NCBI RefSeq assembly: GCF_014076495.1
Contig: NZ_CP043575.1
Location: forward strand, 3,968,001 to 4,032,000
Direction: 5' to 3'
DNA from: Comamonas koreensis
Lineage (GTDB): Bacteria; Pseudomonadota; Gammaproteobacteria; Burkholderiales; Burkholderiaceae_C
Length of the DNA: 64,000 nt
Shown here: one piece after another, positions 25,945 through 36,695 of the stretch
Layout: each line of letters begins with the position of its first letter
Position numbering within the stretch: the first letter of the stretch is position 1
Made by a program: the position numbers and the translations under genes
The notes under the pieces: generated by a model
Seen by the model: only the letters and a program-made list of their open reading frames with translations
What the model was told of the DNA's origin: nothing
Database searches by the model: none

Positions 25945-27897
25945 TTACTGGCTGCCCCAGACGTAGTAGCCAACACCCTCGAAATTGAACTGCGGATAGG
26001 TCGCCACGACAAAGTCGCGCTCGGACGGGTTGGTCGTGTAGAAGTGCGCGCCAGTGAGCGTATTGTAGAAACGGTACATCGGGACCGAGCCCTCGCCTTG
26101 GGCCTGGCGTGCATACCAGGCAGTGCCTTCCACGCTGAACTGCGGGTAGTTCGCAATCACGAAGGCGCGCTCGTCGGCATTGATCGTGTAGAAGTGCGAG
26201 CCCGAGTTGTTGTTGTAGAAGCGGTAGACCGCATTGGACGCTGCAGCCGTTTGCGTGGACGCATAGAAGCCAATATTTTCATACTGGTAGTTCGGGTTGC
26301 CCTGGATCACCGCATCGCGCTCCTGCGCGCTGGCCGTAAAGAAGTGTGTGCCGTTTTGCGTGTTGTAGAAGCGGTAGACCGGCATGCGGCCTGCGACCGG
26401 GGTTTGCGTGCCGCCCGCATCCACCAGCCATTTGCGCAGAGCCGGCATCACGCTGTTCAAGCTGGGGTAGAAGCTGTAGGCGCCGCCCGCGTTGGCGCGG
26501 CAGCTGGCCTCCGAAGCGCCGGTCAACACACCGGTGACGGCGCCGTTGTTGAACAGCGGGGAGCCACTGCTGCCCGGCTGGGTCAGGCCCAGGGTCCATT
26601 GCACAAAGTAGTAGTTGCCGCTGCTGGGGGCCGAGGTGCAGAACACACTCTTGCTGTCCAGGCTGCAGTCATAGCGCGAGGACATGATGCCAAAGCTGAT
26701 CTTTTGCAGGCCGCCATCGGGGTGGTGCACGCCCGCCACGCTGGTGCTGTTGGGCACGATGCTGCTGTCCCAGCCCAGGAACACGGCACCCGCTGGCGGC
26801 GTGTCGTTGAGCTTGAGCAAGGTGACATCGGGGTTGGCACTGCTGTAGAGCAGTTGGGCGCCATTGCGCAGATTCACGCTGCTGGGCGAGAGGCTGTTGC
26901 TGGAGCAGCGCGTGGACGTGTAGAACCAGTCGGTCTCCAGCGCCGAAGCCAGCGTCTGGGTCGACATGCAGTGGGCGGCGGTCAGAAAGTACGGTGTTCT
27001 GGAGCCCTGGGCATCGTTGAGCAGGCTGCCGGTGCACAGGCCATAGTAGTAGCTGCCATCGGCCATGCGCTCGGTCACATAGGCCATGCGGGCCACGCCT
27101 TTGCGCTCGGTGGCGAGCTGGCTGAAACAGTTCACATCCAGGTGGCATTCGACCGGGTTGCCCAGCGGCATGGCCTTGGCATCCTCCTGCGCTGCATCCG
27201 ATTCTTCCGTACCGAGTGGCAGCGACAGGTTTTCATAGATGTGCATCACTTGCGGCAGCGACAACTTGAGCTGCTCAGGCGCCGTGCCCGGAGGCAGCTC
27301 GATCTCCAAGCTCACCTGCTCGCCAGAACTGCTGGGCGTCCACCAGGTACGGCCCGCTTCGCTGTGGTCGCCGGCATCGCGATTGGCCTGCAGCGTCTGC
27401 ATCACGCGCTGGCCGGCAATCTCGAACACCGCTGCGGACTGGTGGTCGGTATAGAGGCGCAGCATCGCGCTGCCAGGCAGCTGCTCCACCACCAGGCCCA
27501 AACGCAGGCCTTGGGCACCACCCGAGCGCACACTCAAGGCCGCCACGGTGCCGCCCTTGGCCGAGGGCTGCCATTGCAGCAACTGCGCCGTTTGCGCAGC
27601 GGACTGGGCTTGCTGCACCGCGCGCGAGGCGCCAATGATGTGCACGGGCATCTCGGGGGCAGACTTCAGGCCCGTCCACTCGCCCAGGTCGATGGCGACC
27701 GGCTGGATGGCCAGGCCCGCTTCCATGCTCTTGGTGCGGACAAACTCAAGCGGTACGCCAGCGGGCTGCTCCAGCGCCGGCACCTTGAAGACCTGCTCCG
27801 CCTGGCCTGCTGGCACCGCCGCGCCAGCCGCTGCGGCCATGCCCGCCATCGCACCCCAGGTGACCACACTGGCCCCTATTTTTGCCATCCACCCCAT
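25945..27897 (-). CDS. Secreted trypsin-like serine protease with three C-terminal repeats
   Basis: A 650-residue exported protein. The signal-like N-terminus runs to residue ~28 (GAMAGMAAAAGAAVPA). A ~220-residue N-terminal region has no motif I recognise. The protease domain has the triad His309 (LTAAHC), Asp357 (NPDVTLLKL) and Ser444 (QPGSSGSP), plus several Cys for disulfides, as in lysyl-endopeptidase-like enzymes. The last ~146 residues hold three ~48-residue repeats (from about 505, 555 and 605), each with [VM]YRFYN, G[ST/A]HF[FY]T, ER and a final YP-x-F...G-x-x-[FWY]Y. These look like the DUF5648-type surface/adhesion repeat. It is monocistronic. Cleavage specificity is not known. Confidence 0.85.
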   Translation of the reverse strand: MGWMAKIGASVVTWGAMAGMAAAAGAAVPAGQAEQVFKVPALEQPAGVPLEFVRTKSMEAGLAIQPVAIDLGEWTGLKSAPEMPVHIIGASRAVQQAQSAAQTAQLLQWQPSAKGGTVAALSVRSGGAQGLRLGLVVEQLPGSAMLRLYTDHQSAAVFEIAGQRVMQTLQANRDAGDHSEAGRTWWTPSSSGEQVSLEIELPPGTAPEQLKLSLPQVMHIYENLSLPLGTEESDAAQEDAKAMPLGNPVECHLDVNCFSQLATERKGVARMAYVTERMADGSYYYGLCTGSLLNDAQGSRTPYFLTAAHCMSTQTLASALETDWFYTSTRCSSNSLSPSSVNLRNGAQLLYSSANPDVTLLKLNDTPPAGAVFLGWDSSIVPNSTSVAGVHHPDGGLQKISFGIMSSRYDCSLDSKSVFCTSAPSSGNYYFVQWTLGLTQPGSSGSPLFNNGAVTGVLTGASEASCRANAGGAYSFYPSLNSVMPALRKWLVDAGGTQTPVAGRMPVYRFYNTQNGTHFFTASAQERDAVIQGNPNYQYENIGFYASTQTAAASNAVYRFYNNNSGSHFYTINADERAFVIANYPQFSVEGTAWYARQAQGEGSVPMYRFYNTLTGAHFYTTNPSERDFVVATYPQFNFEGVGYYVWGSQ

Positions 27898-28015
27898 GCC
27901 TGTACCCCTTCTTGGCCTTCAATTCAAAACGAAGCATTCTAAGATTAATTTTATAAATCGCTGGCGGAGCTTCTGTGTCAATCCTTGCAAGGAGCGCATC
28001 TGTGGACAAACCGCA

Positions 28016-28348
28016 TCAATGCCCCGCCGACTTCGAGAACAGATTGATCACCAGCACCCCGGCAATGATCAGGCCCATCCCTGCCATCGCCCCGGCATCG
28101 AGCTTTTGCCCATGCAAGGCCCAGGCGATCAGCGAGATCGCCACAATCCCCACGCCCGACCAGATCGCATAGGCGATGCCGGTGGGTATGGTTTTCAAGG
28201 TCTGCGCCAGCAGGTAGAACGACAGCACATAGCCCAGGCCGCAAATCAGGCTGGGCACCAGCCGGGTAAAGCCCTCGGACGACTTCATCGCCGTGGTGGC
28301 CATCACTTCCAGCGCAATCGCGCCACCCAGGTACACATAGGCATTCAT
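28016..28348 (-). CDS. Small multidrug resistance (SMR/EmrE-type) transporter
   Basis: A 110-residue protein with four hydrophobic helices. The essential membrane Glu is in GGAIALEVMATTAMK (position 13-14, as in EmrE). YAIWSGVGIVAISLIAW matches the SMR signature. It exports quaternary ammonium or other cationic compounds as a dimer driven by protons. The start at 28348 is chosen because AAGGA lies 6 nt upstream. Confidence 0.92.
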   Translation of the reverse strand: MNAYVYLGGAIALEVMATTAMKSSEGFTRLVPSLICGLGYVLSFYLLAQTLKTIPTGIAYAIWSGVGIVAISLIAWALHGQKLDAGAMAGMGLIIAGVLVINLFSKSAGH

Positions 28349-28445
28349 CACCATTCCTTTTTGTTTGGCAGCTGTGTGTCAAAGCTCCACAGTTGCAGGT
28401 ATTTGCATCCAAGGCAGATAACCCACCTGCCCCGTAAAAATAACA

Positions 28446-28472
28446 AAGGCCCCGGCTGGGCGCCAGGGCCTT
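28446..28472 (-). terminator. Probable ppc terminator
   Basis: AAGGCCC/GGGCCTT stem (28446-28452 with 28466-28472). On the minus strand it is followed by TGTTATTTTTA. Confidence 0.65.
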
Positions 28473-28528
28473 ATCGCAGGGGCGGACGCTTGCCAACGGC
28501 AGGGAGCCCAGCCCACATCCGGATCACC

Positions 28529-31414
28529 TCAACCGGTGTTGCGCAGCGCCGCTGCAATGCCGTTAATGGAGATATGGATACCGGTCTTGACCCGTTCATT
28601 GTCCTCGCCATTGCGCCAGCGTCGGATCAGCTCCACCTGCAGATGGTGCAAGGGATCGATATAAGGGAAGCGGTGGCGGATCGAGCGCTCCAGCGCCGGG
28701 TTGTTGGCCAGGCGATTGGCCTCGCCGGTGATCAGCGCCAGCGCCTCGGCCGTGCTCTTCCATTCGGCCTCAATCGCCTGGAACACGCGTTTGCGCAAAC
28801 GGGTGTCTGCCACCAGCTCGCTGTAACGCAATGCCAGCGCCATATCGCTCTTGGCCAGCACCATGTCCATGTTGGACAGCAAGGTGCGGAAAAACGGCCA
28901 CTGGCGGTACATCTTCTGCAGCAAGGCCCATTGCAGCTTGGCGGTCTTGCCCTCTTGCCCGACAAAGGCCTGCACAGCCGAGCCAAAGCCGTACCAGCCT
29001 GGCAAGGTCAGGCGGCACTGGCCCCAGCTGAAGCCCCAGGGAATGGCGCGCAAATCCTCAATGCGCTGGCTGGCCTTGCGCGACGCGGGGCGCGAGCCGA
29101 TATTGAGCTCGGCAATCTCGCGGATCGGGGTGGAGCTGAAGAAATAGCTCTCAAAGCCCTTGGTGCCGTAGACCAGGTCGCGGTAGGCGGACATGCTGGC
29201 AGCAGACAGGTCAGCGGCGGCATCCAAAAACGCCTGGCTGGCGGGCTTGGTGGGCTGCAGCAAGGTCGCTTCCAAGGTGGCAGCCACAAGCGTTTCCAGG
29301 TTGCGCCGGCCGATCTCGGGGTTGGCGTACTTGGAGGCGATCACCTCGCCCTGCTCGGTCAGGCGAATCTGGCCGCGCACGGTGCCCGGCGGCTGGGCCA
29401 GAATCGCCTGGTAGCTCGGGCCGCCGCCCCGCCCCACGGTACCGCCCCGGCCATGGAAAAGCCGCAGCTGCACGGGGTTGGGCTGGCTCAGCTCGTCAAA
29501 CAGCGCGACGAGCGCCAGCTCGGCCTGGTACAGCTCCCAGTTGCTGGTGAAGATGCCGCCATCCTTGTTGCTGTCGCTGTAGCCCAGCATGATGTCCTGC
29601 TCGGCGCCGCTGCGCTGGATCAGCGCGGCAATATGGGGCAGCGCGTAGTACTCGCGCATGATGGTGGCCGCGTGGCGCAGGTCATCGATGGTCTCGAACA
29701 GCGGGCTCACGATCAAGGTTGCGCGCGACTGGCCGTCGTTGATGCGGCCGCTGAGCAGGCCCACCTCTTTTTGCAGCAGCAGCACTTCGAGCAGGTCGCT
29801 GACCGATTCGGTGTGGCTGATGATGTAGTGGCGGATGGCATCCTGGCCATAGAGCTGCACCGACAGCCGCGCGCGCTCGAAAATTGCCATCTCGCTTTGG
29901 CAGCGCTCGCTGTAGCTGGCGCCCACCACGCGCAAGGGGCGCGCATCGCACAGCAATTGCAGCAGCAGCTCGCGCTTGGCCGCCTCGCTCAGCTGGCTGT
30001 AGTCGGCCTGCAGGCCGGCGGTGGCCAGCAGCTCGCTGATCACAGCCTCATGCTGGTCCGAGCTTTGGCGCAGATCGACGGTGGCCAGATGGAAGCCAAA
30101 CACCTGCACGGCACGGATCAGCGGTGACAGGCGCTGCTCGACCAGCGCGCGGCCATGGTTGTCGCGCAGCGAATCCTCAATGACACGCAGATCGGCCAGA
30201 AACTCGTCACTGGTGGCATAGGGATTCTGCGGCGCCACCGCATGGCGGGCCGCTTCGCCGCCGCTCAGGTTCTTCAAGGTCGCGGCCAGGCGCGCATACA
30301 CACCAATCAGCGCGCGGCGGTAGGGCTCGTCTTCGCGGTGCTGGCTGGTATCGGGCGAGCGCGCGGCCAGCGCCTGCAAGGCGGCGGTGTTGCCGGCCAG
30401 GCGCTGGGACATCGACAGCTCCCCCCCCAGGTAGTGCACCTCGGTCAGGTAGTGGCGCAGCACCAGGTCGGACTGGCGGCGCAGCGCTTCTTGCAGGCTC
30501 TTGGCGGTGACATTGGGGTTGCCGTCGCGGTCGCCGCCAATCCACTGGCCCATGCGCAAAAAGGTGGCCAGGTCACGCTCGCCCAGCTCGCGCTCGAGCG
30601 CAGCGTAGAGCTTGGGGATCTCGGTCAGGAACGTGGCCTGGTAGTAGCTCAGCGCGTTGTCGATCTCGTCCTCGACCGTCAGCTTGGAGTAGCGCAGCAG
30701 GCGCGTCTGCCACAGCTGGGTGACCTGGGCACTGAGCTGCAGCTCGTTGTCGGCCAGCTGGCGCGGGGTCAGCGTGTCCTTGCTGCTGTTGAAGAGCTGG
30801 GCGCGCTGGGCGATATCGTCGCGCGCCACCAGCAAGGCGGCAATCGCACGCTCAGCATCCAGAATGCTCTTGCGCTGCACCTCGGTGGGGTGGGCCGTGA
30901 GCACCGGCGAGATCAGGCTGTGCGCCAGGGTTTGCGAGACGGCCTTGACGGGGATGCCGGCCCAGCGCAGGCGCGCCAGCGCCACCTCGATGCTGCCCTC
31001 CTGGGTGTTGCCGGCGCGCTCATGGATCTCGCGGCGGCGGATATGGTGGCGGTCTTCGGCCAGGTTGGCCAGGTGCGAGAAATAGGTGAAGGCGCGGATC
31101 ACGCTCACCGTCTGGTCGCCCGAGAGGCCCTTGAGCAGCGACTTGAGCGATTTCTCTGCATCCTGGTCGTCATTGCGGCGGTAGGCTACCGACAGCTGGC
31201 GCACCTGTTCGATCAGATCGAACGCGGCCTGGCCCTCCTGCTCGCGAATCACATCGCCCAGAATCCGGCCCAGAAGCCGGATGTCATCCATCAAAGGCTG
31301 GTCCTTGTCCGCGCGCCGCATCACGGCCTGGGTGGCGGCAGGGCTGCTCGCCTTCGGTTTGCGCGCAGGGGTCTTGGCGACTGCAGGGTTGTCTTTTTTG
31401 CTGGCAGTGGTCAT
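28529..31414 (-). CDS. ppc: Phosphoenolpyruvate carboxylase
   Basis: Anaplerotic enzyme making oxaloacetate from PEP and bicarbonate. At ~961 residues it is slightly longer than the ~880-930 typical, because of a Lys/Ala/Pro-rich N-terminal extension (residues 1-35). Catalytic signatures are intact: [45 protein letters not shown] and [15 protein letters not shown]. It ends in the conserved RNTG carboxyl terminus. The start at 31414 (MTTASKKDN) is preferred over 31492, though no strong ribosome site is seen. It is divergent from hemC. Confidence 0.97.
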   Translation of the reverse strand: MTTASKKDNPAVAKTPARKPKASSPAATQAVMRRADKDQPLMDDIRLLGRILGDVIREQEGQAAFDLIEQVRQLSVAYRRNDDQDAEKSLKSLLKGLSGDQTVSVIRAFTYFSHLANLAEDRHHIRRREIHERAGNTQEGSIEVALARLRWAGIPVKAVSQTLAHSLISPVLTAHPTEVQRKSILDAERAIAALLVARDDIAQRAQLFNSSKDTLTPRQLADNELQLSAQVTQLWQTRLLRYSKLTVEDEIDNALSYYQATFLTEIPKLYAALERELGERDLATFLRMGQWIGGDRDGNPNVTAKSLQEALRRQSDLVLRHYLTEVHYLGGELSMSQRLAGNTAALQALAARSPDTSQHREDEPYRRALIGVYARLAATLKNLSGGEAARHAVAPQNPYATSDEFLADLRVIEDSLRDNHGRALVEQRLSPLIRAVQVFGFHLATVDLRQSSDQHEAVISELLATAGLQADYSQLSEAAKRELLLQLLCDARPLRVVGASYSERCQSEMAIFERARLSVQLYGQDAIRHYIISHTESVSDLLEVLLLQKEVGLLSGRINDGQSRATLIVSPLFETIDDLRHAATIMREYYALPHIAALIQRSGAEQDIMLGYSDSNKDGGIFTSNWELYQAELALVALFDELSQPNPVQLRLFHGRGGTVGRGGGPSYQAILAQPPGTVRGQIRLTEQGEVIASKYANPEIGRRNLETLVAATLEATLLQPTKPASQAFLDAAADLSAASMSAYRDLVYGTKGFESYFFSSTPIREIAELNIGSRPASRKASQRIEDLRAIPWGFSWGQCRLTLPGWYGFGSAVQAFVGQEGKTAKLQWALLQKMYRQWPFFRTLLSNMDMVLAKSDMALALRYSELVADTRLRKRVFQAIEAEWKSTAEALALITGEANRLANNPALERSIRHRFPYIDPLHHLQVELIRRWRNGEDNERVKTGIHISINGIAAALRNTG

Positions 31415-31591
31415 GGGCGAAGGGCAAAGTAGCAAAGGGGCTGAACGATTGATGCCGCTCAAAGTCGCACTGCGCCAAGAGCGGCGCTGCACATGCTAGC
31501 ATCAGCCGCCTGTTGTGAACCGCTTGTTGACCACGTAAGGTGTCCGGCCGCCAATAAAGAGGTGACCGGGCCTGGCGTGCTCCCCCATCCC

Positions 31592-32512
31592 ATGAGCTCC
31601 TTGTCCCTGACCATCGCCACCCGCGAAAGCCAGCTTGCCCTGTGGCAGGCTGAACATGTGCAACATATCCTGCAGCGCCTGGGCCACCAGGTCAGCCTGT
31701 TGGGGATGACCACCTTGGGCGACCAGATTCTGGACCGCACGCTGTCCAAGGTGGGCGGCAAGGGCCTGTTTGTCAAAGAGCTGGAAACCGCGCTGGAGAC
31801 GGGCCGCGCCGACCTGGCCGTGCACTCGCTCAAGGATGTGCCGATGGAGCTGCCACCGGGTTTTGCGCTGGCAGCCGTGCTCGAACGCGAAGACCCGCGC
31901 GATGCCTGGGTCTCCAACCACTACGCCAGTCTGCAGGATCTGCCCCTGGGCGCCGTGGTCGGCACCTCCAGCCTGCGCCGCCAGGTGCTGCTGCGCGCCT
32001 TGCGTCCCGATCTGGATATCCAGCCGCTGCGCGGCAATGTCAACACCCGCTTGCGCAAGCTCGATGAAGGCCAGTACGACGGCATTGTGCTGGCCGCTGC
32101 CGGCCTCAAGCGCCTGGCGCTGGATGCACGCATCTGCCATGCTTTTGCCACCGACACCATGCTGCCCGCGGCCGGCCAGGGCGCGCTGGGCATTGAGGTG
32201 CGCAGCGACCGCCAGGACCTGCTGGCCCTGTTTGCCGGCCTGGCCGATCCGCGCACCTGGCAGACCGTGACGGCCGAGCGCGCCGTCAGCCGCTGTATGG
32301 GCGGCAGCTGCTCGATGCCGCTGGCCGCGCACGGTGAATGGCAGGACGGCCAGCTGTGGCTGCGCGCCGCCTGGGGCGACGAAGCCAACCCGAACGCGCC
32401 CCTGGTGTCTGCGCAGGCCCGCGCGGCCGTCACCGACCTGGCCAGCGCCGATGCACTGGGCCAGCAGGTGGCATCGCTGCTGCAGCAAGCGGGCGCGCAG
32501 GTGCGCCGCTAA
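31592..32512 (+). CDS. hemC: Hydroxymethylbilane synthase (porphobilinogen deaminase)
   Basis: Haem pathway enzyme that polymerises four porphobilinogens. The protein is 306 residues. Visible features are [63 protein letters not shown] and the dipyrromethane-cofactor cysteine in [12 protein letters not shown]. The start at 31592 is the normal N-terminus. It is first in hemC-hemD-hemX-hemY on the plus strand. Confidence 0.96.
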   Translation: MSSLSLTIATRESQLALWQAEHVQHILQRLGHQVSLLGMTTLGDQILDRTLSKVGGKGLFVKELETALETGRADLAVHSLKDVPMELPPGFALAAVLEREDPRDAWVSNHYASLQDLPLGAVVGTSSLRRQVLLRALRPDLDIQPLRGNVNTRLRKLDEGQYDGIVLAAAGLKRLALDARICHAFATDTMLPAAGQGALGIEVRSDRQDLLALFAGLADPRTWQTVTAERAVSRCMGGSCSMPLAAHGEWQDGQLWLRAAWGDEANPNAPLVSAQARAAVTDLASADALGQQVASLLQQAGAQVRR

Positions 32513-32532
32513 GCACCCGGCCGCCGTCCGCC

Positions 32533-33369
32533 ATGGCCCCGTCACACCACCGCACCATCATCACCCGCCCGCAACCCGAGGCGGACGACTGGGTCGCCCA
32601 GTTGCGGCAGCGGGGGTTGCGGGCCGATGCGCTGCCACTGATCGATATTGTTCCAGCCGACAGCCCCGCCCACCACACGGCGCGAATGCATGCGCGCCAG
32701 CATTGGCAGCACTATGGCGCGTTGATGCTGGTGAGCACCAATGCGGCCCGTTTTTTTCTGGACCCGGCCCTGGTGCAGGCGCTGGCCCAGCAGCAGCGCA
32801 AGGCGCCCCATACCCGGCTGTGGTGCCCGGGCCCAGGCACGGCCCGCGCGGCACAGGCCTTGGGCGTGCCCATTGATTTGATCGACCAACCCGCCACCGA
32901 TGCCCCGCAGTTCGACTCCGAATCGCTGTGGACCGAGGTCGGCGCCCAGGCCGCAGCGATGGCAGCATCGGGCCAGCGCGTGCTGGTGGTGCGCGGCGCC
33001 AGCGCGGGCAGCGCGATCGACCAGTTGGTGAGCGGCTCAGGCCGCGAATGGCTGGCGCGCCAGTTGCAAGCGGCTGGTGTGGGCGTAGATTTTGTCGGTG
33101 TCTACGAGCGCCGCGCGCCCGCTTGGACGCCAGCGCAACTGGCATTGGCAACGCAGGCGCTGACCGATGGCAGCATCTGGCTGTTCAGCAGCTCCGAGGC
33201 GGTGATGCATTTAAGCAACAGATTCAGCGCCGACGCATTGGCGCCTGCCCAGGCGCTCAGCACCCATGCACGCATCGCGCAAGCGACCCGAGCGGCAGGA
33301 TTTGTCCACATTCAGCAGTGCAGGCCTTCGCTGGAAGACGTGGTGGCGTCGTTAGAATCTGCCCTATGA
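32533..33369 (+). CDS. hemD: Uroporphyrinogen-III synthase
   Basis: Closes and inverts ring D of hydroxymethylbilane. The protein is ~278 residues and of low conservation, as is normal for HemD. Typical pieces are IITRPQPEADDWVAQL, LMLVSTNAARFF, RVLVVRGASAGSAIDQ and WLFSSSEAVMHL. It starts 20 bp after hemC, and its stop overlaps the next start (ATGA at 33366-33369). Confidence 0.93.
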   Translation: MAPSHHRTIITRPQPEADDWVAQLRQRGLRADALPLIDIVPADSPAHHTARMHARQHWQHYGALMLVSTNAARFFLDPALVQALAQQQRKAPHTRLWCPGPGTARAAQALGVPIDLIDQPATDAPQFDSESLWTEVGAQAAAMAASGQRVLVVRGASAGSAIDQLVSGSGREWLARQLQAAGVGVDFVGVYERRAPAWTPAQLALATQALTDGSIWLFSSSEAVMHLSNRFSADALAPAQALSTHARIAQATRAAGFVHIQQCRPSLEDVVASLESAL

Positions 33370-34505
33370 CGCTGCCCGAGCACGCACCGAACCCCACGCC
33401 TCCCCACCCGGCCACCTCCTCCCACCAGGCCCACCCTGCGGGCGGCCGCATGCCGCAAGCCTGGGTCTGGACGTCAGTGGCTCTGGGCGTTGCCGCCACC
33501 ATTGCCATCATCAGCGCGGCCATGCTCTGGCAGCGGCTCAACAACATCCAGCAGCAGCTGGCGCTGCAAAGCGCCGACTCGCGCAGCCAGGCCGTGGAAG
33601 CGCGCACCCTCGCCCGCCAGGCCGAAGATGTCTCGCGCGATACCGCCTCGCGCATGTCGGTAATGGAAGCGCGCGTGGGCGAAGTTGCGCTGCAGCGCGG
33701 CCAGCTCGAAGAGCTGGTGCAAAGCCTCTCACGCAACCGCGATGACACCATGGTCGGCGATATCGAAAGCGCCGTGCGCTTTGCGATGCAGCAAAGCCAG
33801 CTGAGCGGCAGCCCCGACCCGCTCGTCAGCGCCCTCAAGATCGCCCAGCAGCGCGTGACCGTCTCGGCCCAGCCGCGCCTGGCCCCGCTGCAACGCGCCA
33901 TTGCCCGCGACCTGGACCGCATCGCCGCGAGCAAATCGCTGGACACCGCCGGCCTGCTGGCCCGCATGGATGACCTGCTGCGCCAGATCGATGATCTGCC
34001 GCTGCAAAACGATGTGCTCGACAAAAACGCCCGCCGCACGGCGCCCGCCCGCAACCGGGGCAACCCATCGGCTACCCCCGCTGCAGCCAGTACCCCAGCC
34101 GAAGCTGCAACGTACGACAGTGCCAGCCCCAGCTGGTGGCTGTCGGCGCTGTCCACCGCCTGGGGCGTGGTGCATGAGGAAGCCCGCAGCCTCGTGCGCG
34201 TACGCCGCATCGACTACCCCGATGCGGTGCTGCTCTCGCCCACACAGGCATTTTTTGTGCGCGAGAACCTCAAGCTGCGCATCCTGAACGCCCGCATGGC
34301 CTTGCTGGGCCGCCAGATGAATGCCTCGCGCAATGACCTGGCCGCTGCGGCTGACGCCGTGCACAAGTATTTCGATATCTCCTCGCGCCGAGGCCAGCAG
34401 GCCGCCCAGCAACTCAACCAGCTGCAGCAGGCCATGCAGGATGTGGAAGTGCCACGCGCCAATGACACCCTGGCCGCACTGGCCACGGCAGCGGCAGGAC
34501 GGTAA
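33366..34505 (+). CDS. hemX: HemX-like membrane protein (uroporphyrinogen-III C-methyltransferase-like)
   Basis: A 379-residue protein. A Pro/His-rich cytoplasmic N-terminus is followed by one transmembrane helix (residues ~31-55, WVWTSVALGVAATIAIISAAML) and then a long helical periplasmic domain with heptad-rich coiled coil (IQQQLALQSADSRSQAVEARTLARQAEDVSRD). It ends with helices containing ENLKLRILNARMALLGRQ, the HemX signature. HemX lacks a methyltransferase fold despite the family label. Position between hemD and hemY suggests a scaffolding role in haem synthesis. Confidence 0.9.
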   Translation: MTLPEHAPNPTPPHPATSSHQAHPAGGRMPQAWVWTSVALGVAATIAIISAAMLWQRLNNIQQQLALQSADSRSQAVEARTLARQAEDVSRDTASRMSVMEARVGEVALQRGQLEELVQSLSRNRDDTMVGDIESAVRFAMQQSQLSGSPDPLVSALKIAQQRVTVSAQPRLAPLQRAIARDLDRIAASKSLDTAGLLARMDDLLRQIDDLPLQNDVLDKNARRTAPARNRGNPSATPAAASTPAEAATYDSASPSWWLSALSTAWGVVHEEARSLVRVRRIDYPDAVLLSPTQAFFVRENLKLRILNARMALLGRQMNASRNDLAAAADAVHKYFDISSRRGQQAAQQLNQLQQAMQDVEVPRANDTLAALATAAAGR

Positions 34506-34508
34506 GCG

Positions 34509-35795
34509 ATGAGAGCCGCACTTTGGTTGATCGGTCTGTTTGCCGTGGCAGTGGCCGCCGCGCTGTTTGCCGGCAGCAACCAGGGCAGCGTGACCCTGCA
34601 CTGGCCGCCCTACCGCATCGATTTCTCGCTGAACATGGTCGTCGTGCTGCTGCTGCTGGCCTTTGTGCTGGTCTACGGCGCGCTGCGCGGCGTCAGCGCC
34701 ATGTTCGAGCTGCCGCGCCAGGCCAAGCGCTGGCGCATCCAGCAAAAAGAGCGCGCCATGCATGGCGCAGCGCTGGATGCCGTGACCCAGCTGCAAGCAG
34801 GCCGCTTCGTGCGCGCCCGCAAGGCTGCGCTGTCGGCACTGGCCCAGGAGCAGGCCTTGCAGGACAGTGGCGCCGCCATCCCCAACGGCCTGCAGCTGCG
34901 CGTGCTGGGCCATGTGCTGGCCGCTGAGAGCTCGCATGCGCTGCAGGACCAAACCCAGCGCGACCAGCACTGGGAGCTGGCGATGCAGGAAGCGGCCACC
35001 CCCCAGGCCAAAAACCAGCCCGAACTGGCCGAAGGCACCCAGCTGCGCGCGGCCCAATGGGCGCTCGATGACCACAATGCCCACAGCGCGATCGAGCAGC
35101 TCGCGCGCCTGCCCCAGGGGGCGGCGCGTCGCACCCTGGCGCTGCGCCTCAAGCTCAAGGCCGCGCGCCAGCTGCGCCAGGCTTTGACCGCGCTCGATAC
35201 CGCCCGCCTGCTGGCCAAGCACCGCGCGTTTTCGGCCGCTGCGGCGCAAAGCATCATCAAGGGCCTGGCGACCGAGCTGATCAACGACGCCCACGACCCC
35301 GAGCAGCTGATGCAGGCCTGGCGCAACCTGGATGCGGCCGAGCGCAACCTGCCCGAAGTGGGCATCCACGCGGCGCGGCGCCTGCAGCAGCTGGGCGGCA
35401 ACCCGCAGCAGATGCGCGAGTGGCTGCTGCCCGCCTGGGAGCGCTACACCACCAGCAACAACGGCCTGCCCAGCCTGCAGGCCGAACGCCTGGTGCGTGT
35501 GCTCGAAGACAGCATGGGTGCGCTCGACGCCAGCTGGCTGGCACGCATTGAGGCGGCCCAGCAGCGCCGCCCCCATGACCCCTACCTGCAGTACCTGGCC
35601 GGCTGCGCCTGCCTGCAGCGCCAGCTCTGGGGCAAGGCCCAGCAGTGGCTGCAGCAGGCGGCTCCTTCGCTGCAAGAGGAATCGCTGCGCCGCCGCGCCT
35701 GGCAGCACCTGGCACGGCAGGCCGAGTACCGGGGCGATGCCGCTGCGGCCGCCCATGCCTGGAAGCAGGCAGCCCTCGCCGGCGAGCAAGCCTAA
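34509..35795 (+). CDS. hemY: HemY, haem-biosynthesis-associated TPR protein
   Basis: A 428-residue protein. Two N-terminal hydrophobic helices (LWLIGLFAVAVAAALFAGS and NMVVVLLLLAFVLVYGAL) with GSVTLHWPPYRIDFSLN between them form the HemY_N signature, followed by helical TPR-like repeats. It starts 3 bp after hemX. This is the proteobacterial HemY, not protoporphyrinogen oxidase of the same name. It probably works with HemX at the membrane. Confidence 0.92.
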   Translation: MRAALWLIGLFAVAVAAALFAGSNQGSVTLHWPPYRIDFSLNMVVVLLLLAFVLVYGALRGVSAMFELPRQAKRWRIQQKERAMHGAALDAVTQLQAGRFVRARKAALSALAQEQALQDSGAAIPNGLQLRVLGHVLAAESSHALQDQTQRDQHWELAMQEAATPQAKNQPELAEGTQLRAAQWALDDHNAHSAIEQLARLPQGAARRTLALRLKLKAARQLRQALTALDTARLLAKHRAFSAAAAQSIIKGLATELINDAHDPEQLMQAWRNLDAAERNLPEVGIHAARRLQQLGGNPQQMREWLLPAWERYTTSNNGLPSLQAERLVRVLEDSMGALDASWLARIEAAQQRRPHDPYLQYLAGCACLQRQLWGKAQQWLQQAAPSLQEESLRRRAWQHLARQAEYRGDAAAAAHAWKQAALAGEQA

Positions 35796-36088
35796 GGCAG
35801 GCCCGGTCAGGCCCCGTCGGGCTCCGTGTAGGGCGCCGTGCCCCAGCACGGTATACAAGGCGATACAAAGTCCCGGTCCCCCGCTGTTGTATGCGCACCA
35901 GTGAGCAGCGCGAGCTAGCGCCTGCTCGGCATATGCTAATGTGGATTGGTTCTGGAACTCGCCACCAGAGGATCAATCAATTCAATTAATTTGAACTTCG
36001 CCATCAATCGGGCTGAACTTCTACCGGTTGATCCGCTCCTACACTCGCTTCAAACAATACCGCTGGGCCTACCGCTGCAGCGTTTTTT

Positions 36089-36652
36089 ATGGCTACCACG
36101 ACGAATAACACCCGCTACACCGGCACGGCGATCGCACTGCACTGGATTTTGGCCCTGGCCCTGATTGGTATCTTTGCCTTTGGCCTGTACATGACCAGCC
36201 TGCCTTTCTCCCCTACGCGCCTCAAGTACTTCAACTGGCACAAATGGGCCGGTATGACGATCTTGATTTTGTCGGCCGTGCGTATCCTGTGGCGCTTCAC
36301 CCACCGCCCACCGGCGCTGCCCGAGGCCACCGCCCGCGCAATGCCCGCCTGGCAGCATGTGGCCCACCACGGCGTGCACCACCTGATGTATGCACTGTTC
36401 TTCGCGGTGCCGCTGGTGGGATGGTTCTACAGCTCGGCTGCGGGCTTTCCCGTCGTGCTGTTTGGCGTGGTGCCGCTGCCCGATCTGGTGAGCAAGAGCC
36501 CGGAGCTCGCAGAAGCCCTCAAGCCCTGGCATGCCTACCTTGCCTATACGCTGGCGGCCTTGGTGGTGATGCATGTGGCCGCGCTGCTCAAGCACCAGCT
36601 GATCGACCGCGATGGCCTGCTCTCGCGTATGCTGCCCGGCCGCGCCTCCTGA
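36089..36652 (+). CDS. Cytochrome b561-type membrane protein
   Basis: A 187-residue di-haem b-type cytochrome with four helices. Likely haem ligands are His in TAIALHWILALALIGIFAFG, FNWHKWAGMTIL, HHGVHHLMYALFFAVPLVGW and LAYTLAALVVMHVAALLKH, the pattern of YodB/CybB proteins. It is followed after 43 bp by two yceI genes, a common partnership in which b561 and YceI proteins are co-expressed. Confidence 0.92.
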   Translation: MATTTNNTRYTGTAIALHWILALALIGIFAFGLYMTSLPFSPTRLKYFNWHKWAGMTILILSAVRILWRFTHRPPALPEATARAMPAWQHVAHHGVHHLMYALFFAVPLVGWFYSSAAGFPVVLFGVVPLPDLVSKSPELAEALKPWHAYLAYTLAALVVMHVAALLKHQLIDRDGLLSRMLPGRAS

Positions 36653-36695
36653 TTTGTACTGTTTTGCACCGTTTTTTTTACTGGAGTCTGATCTG

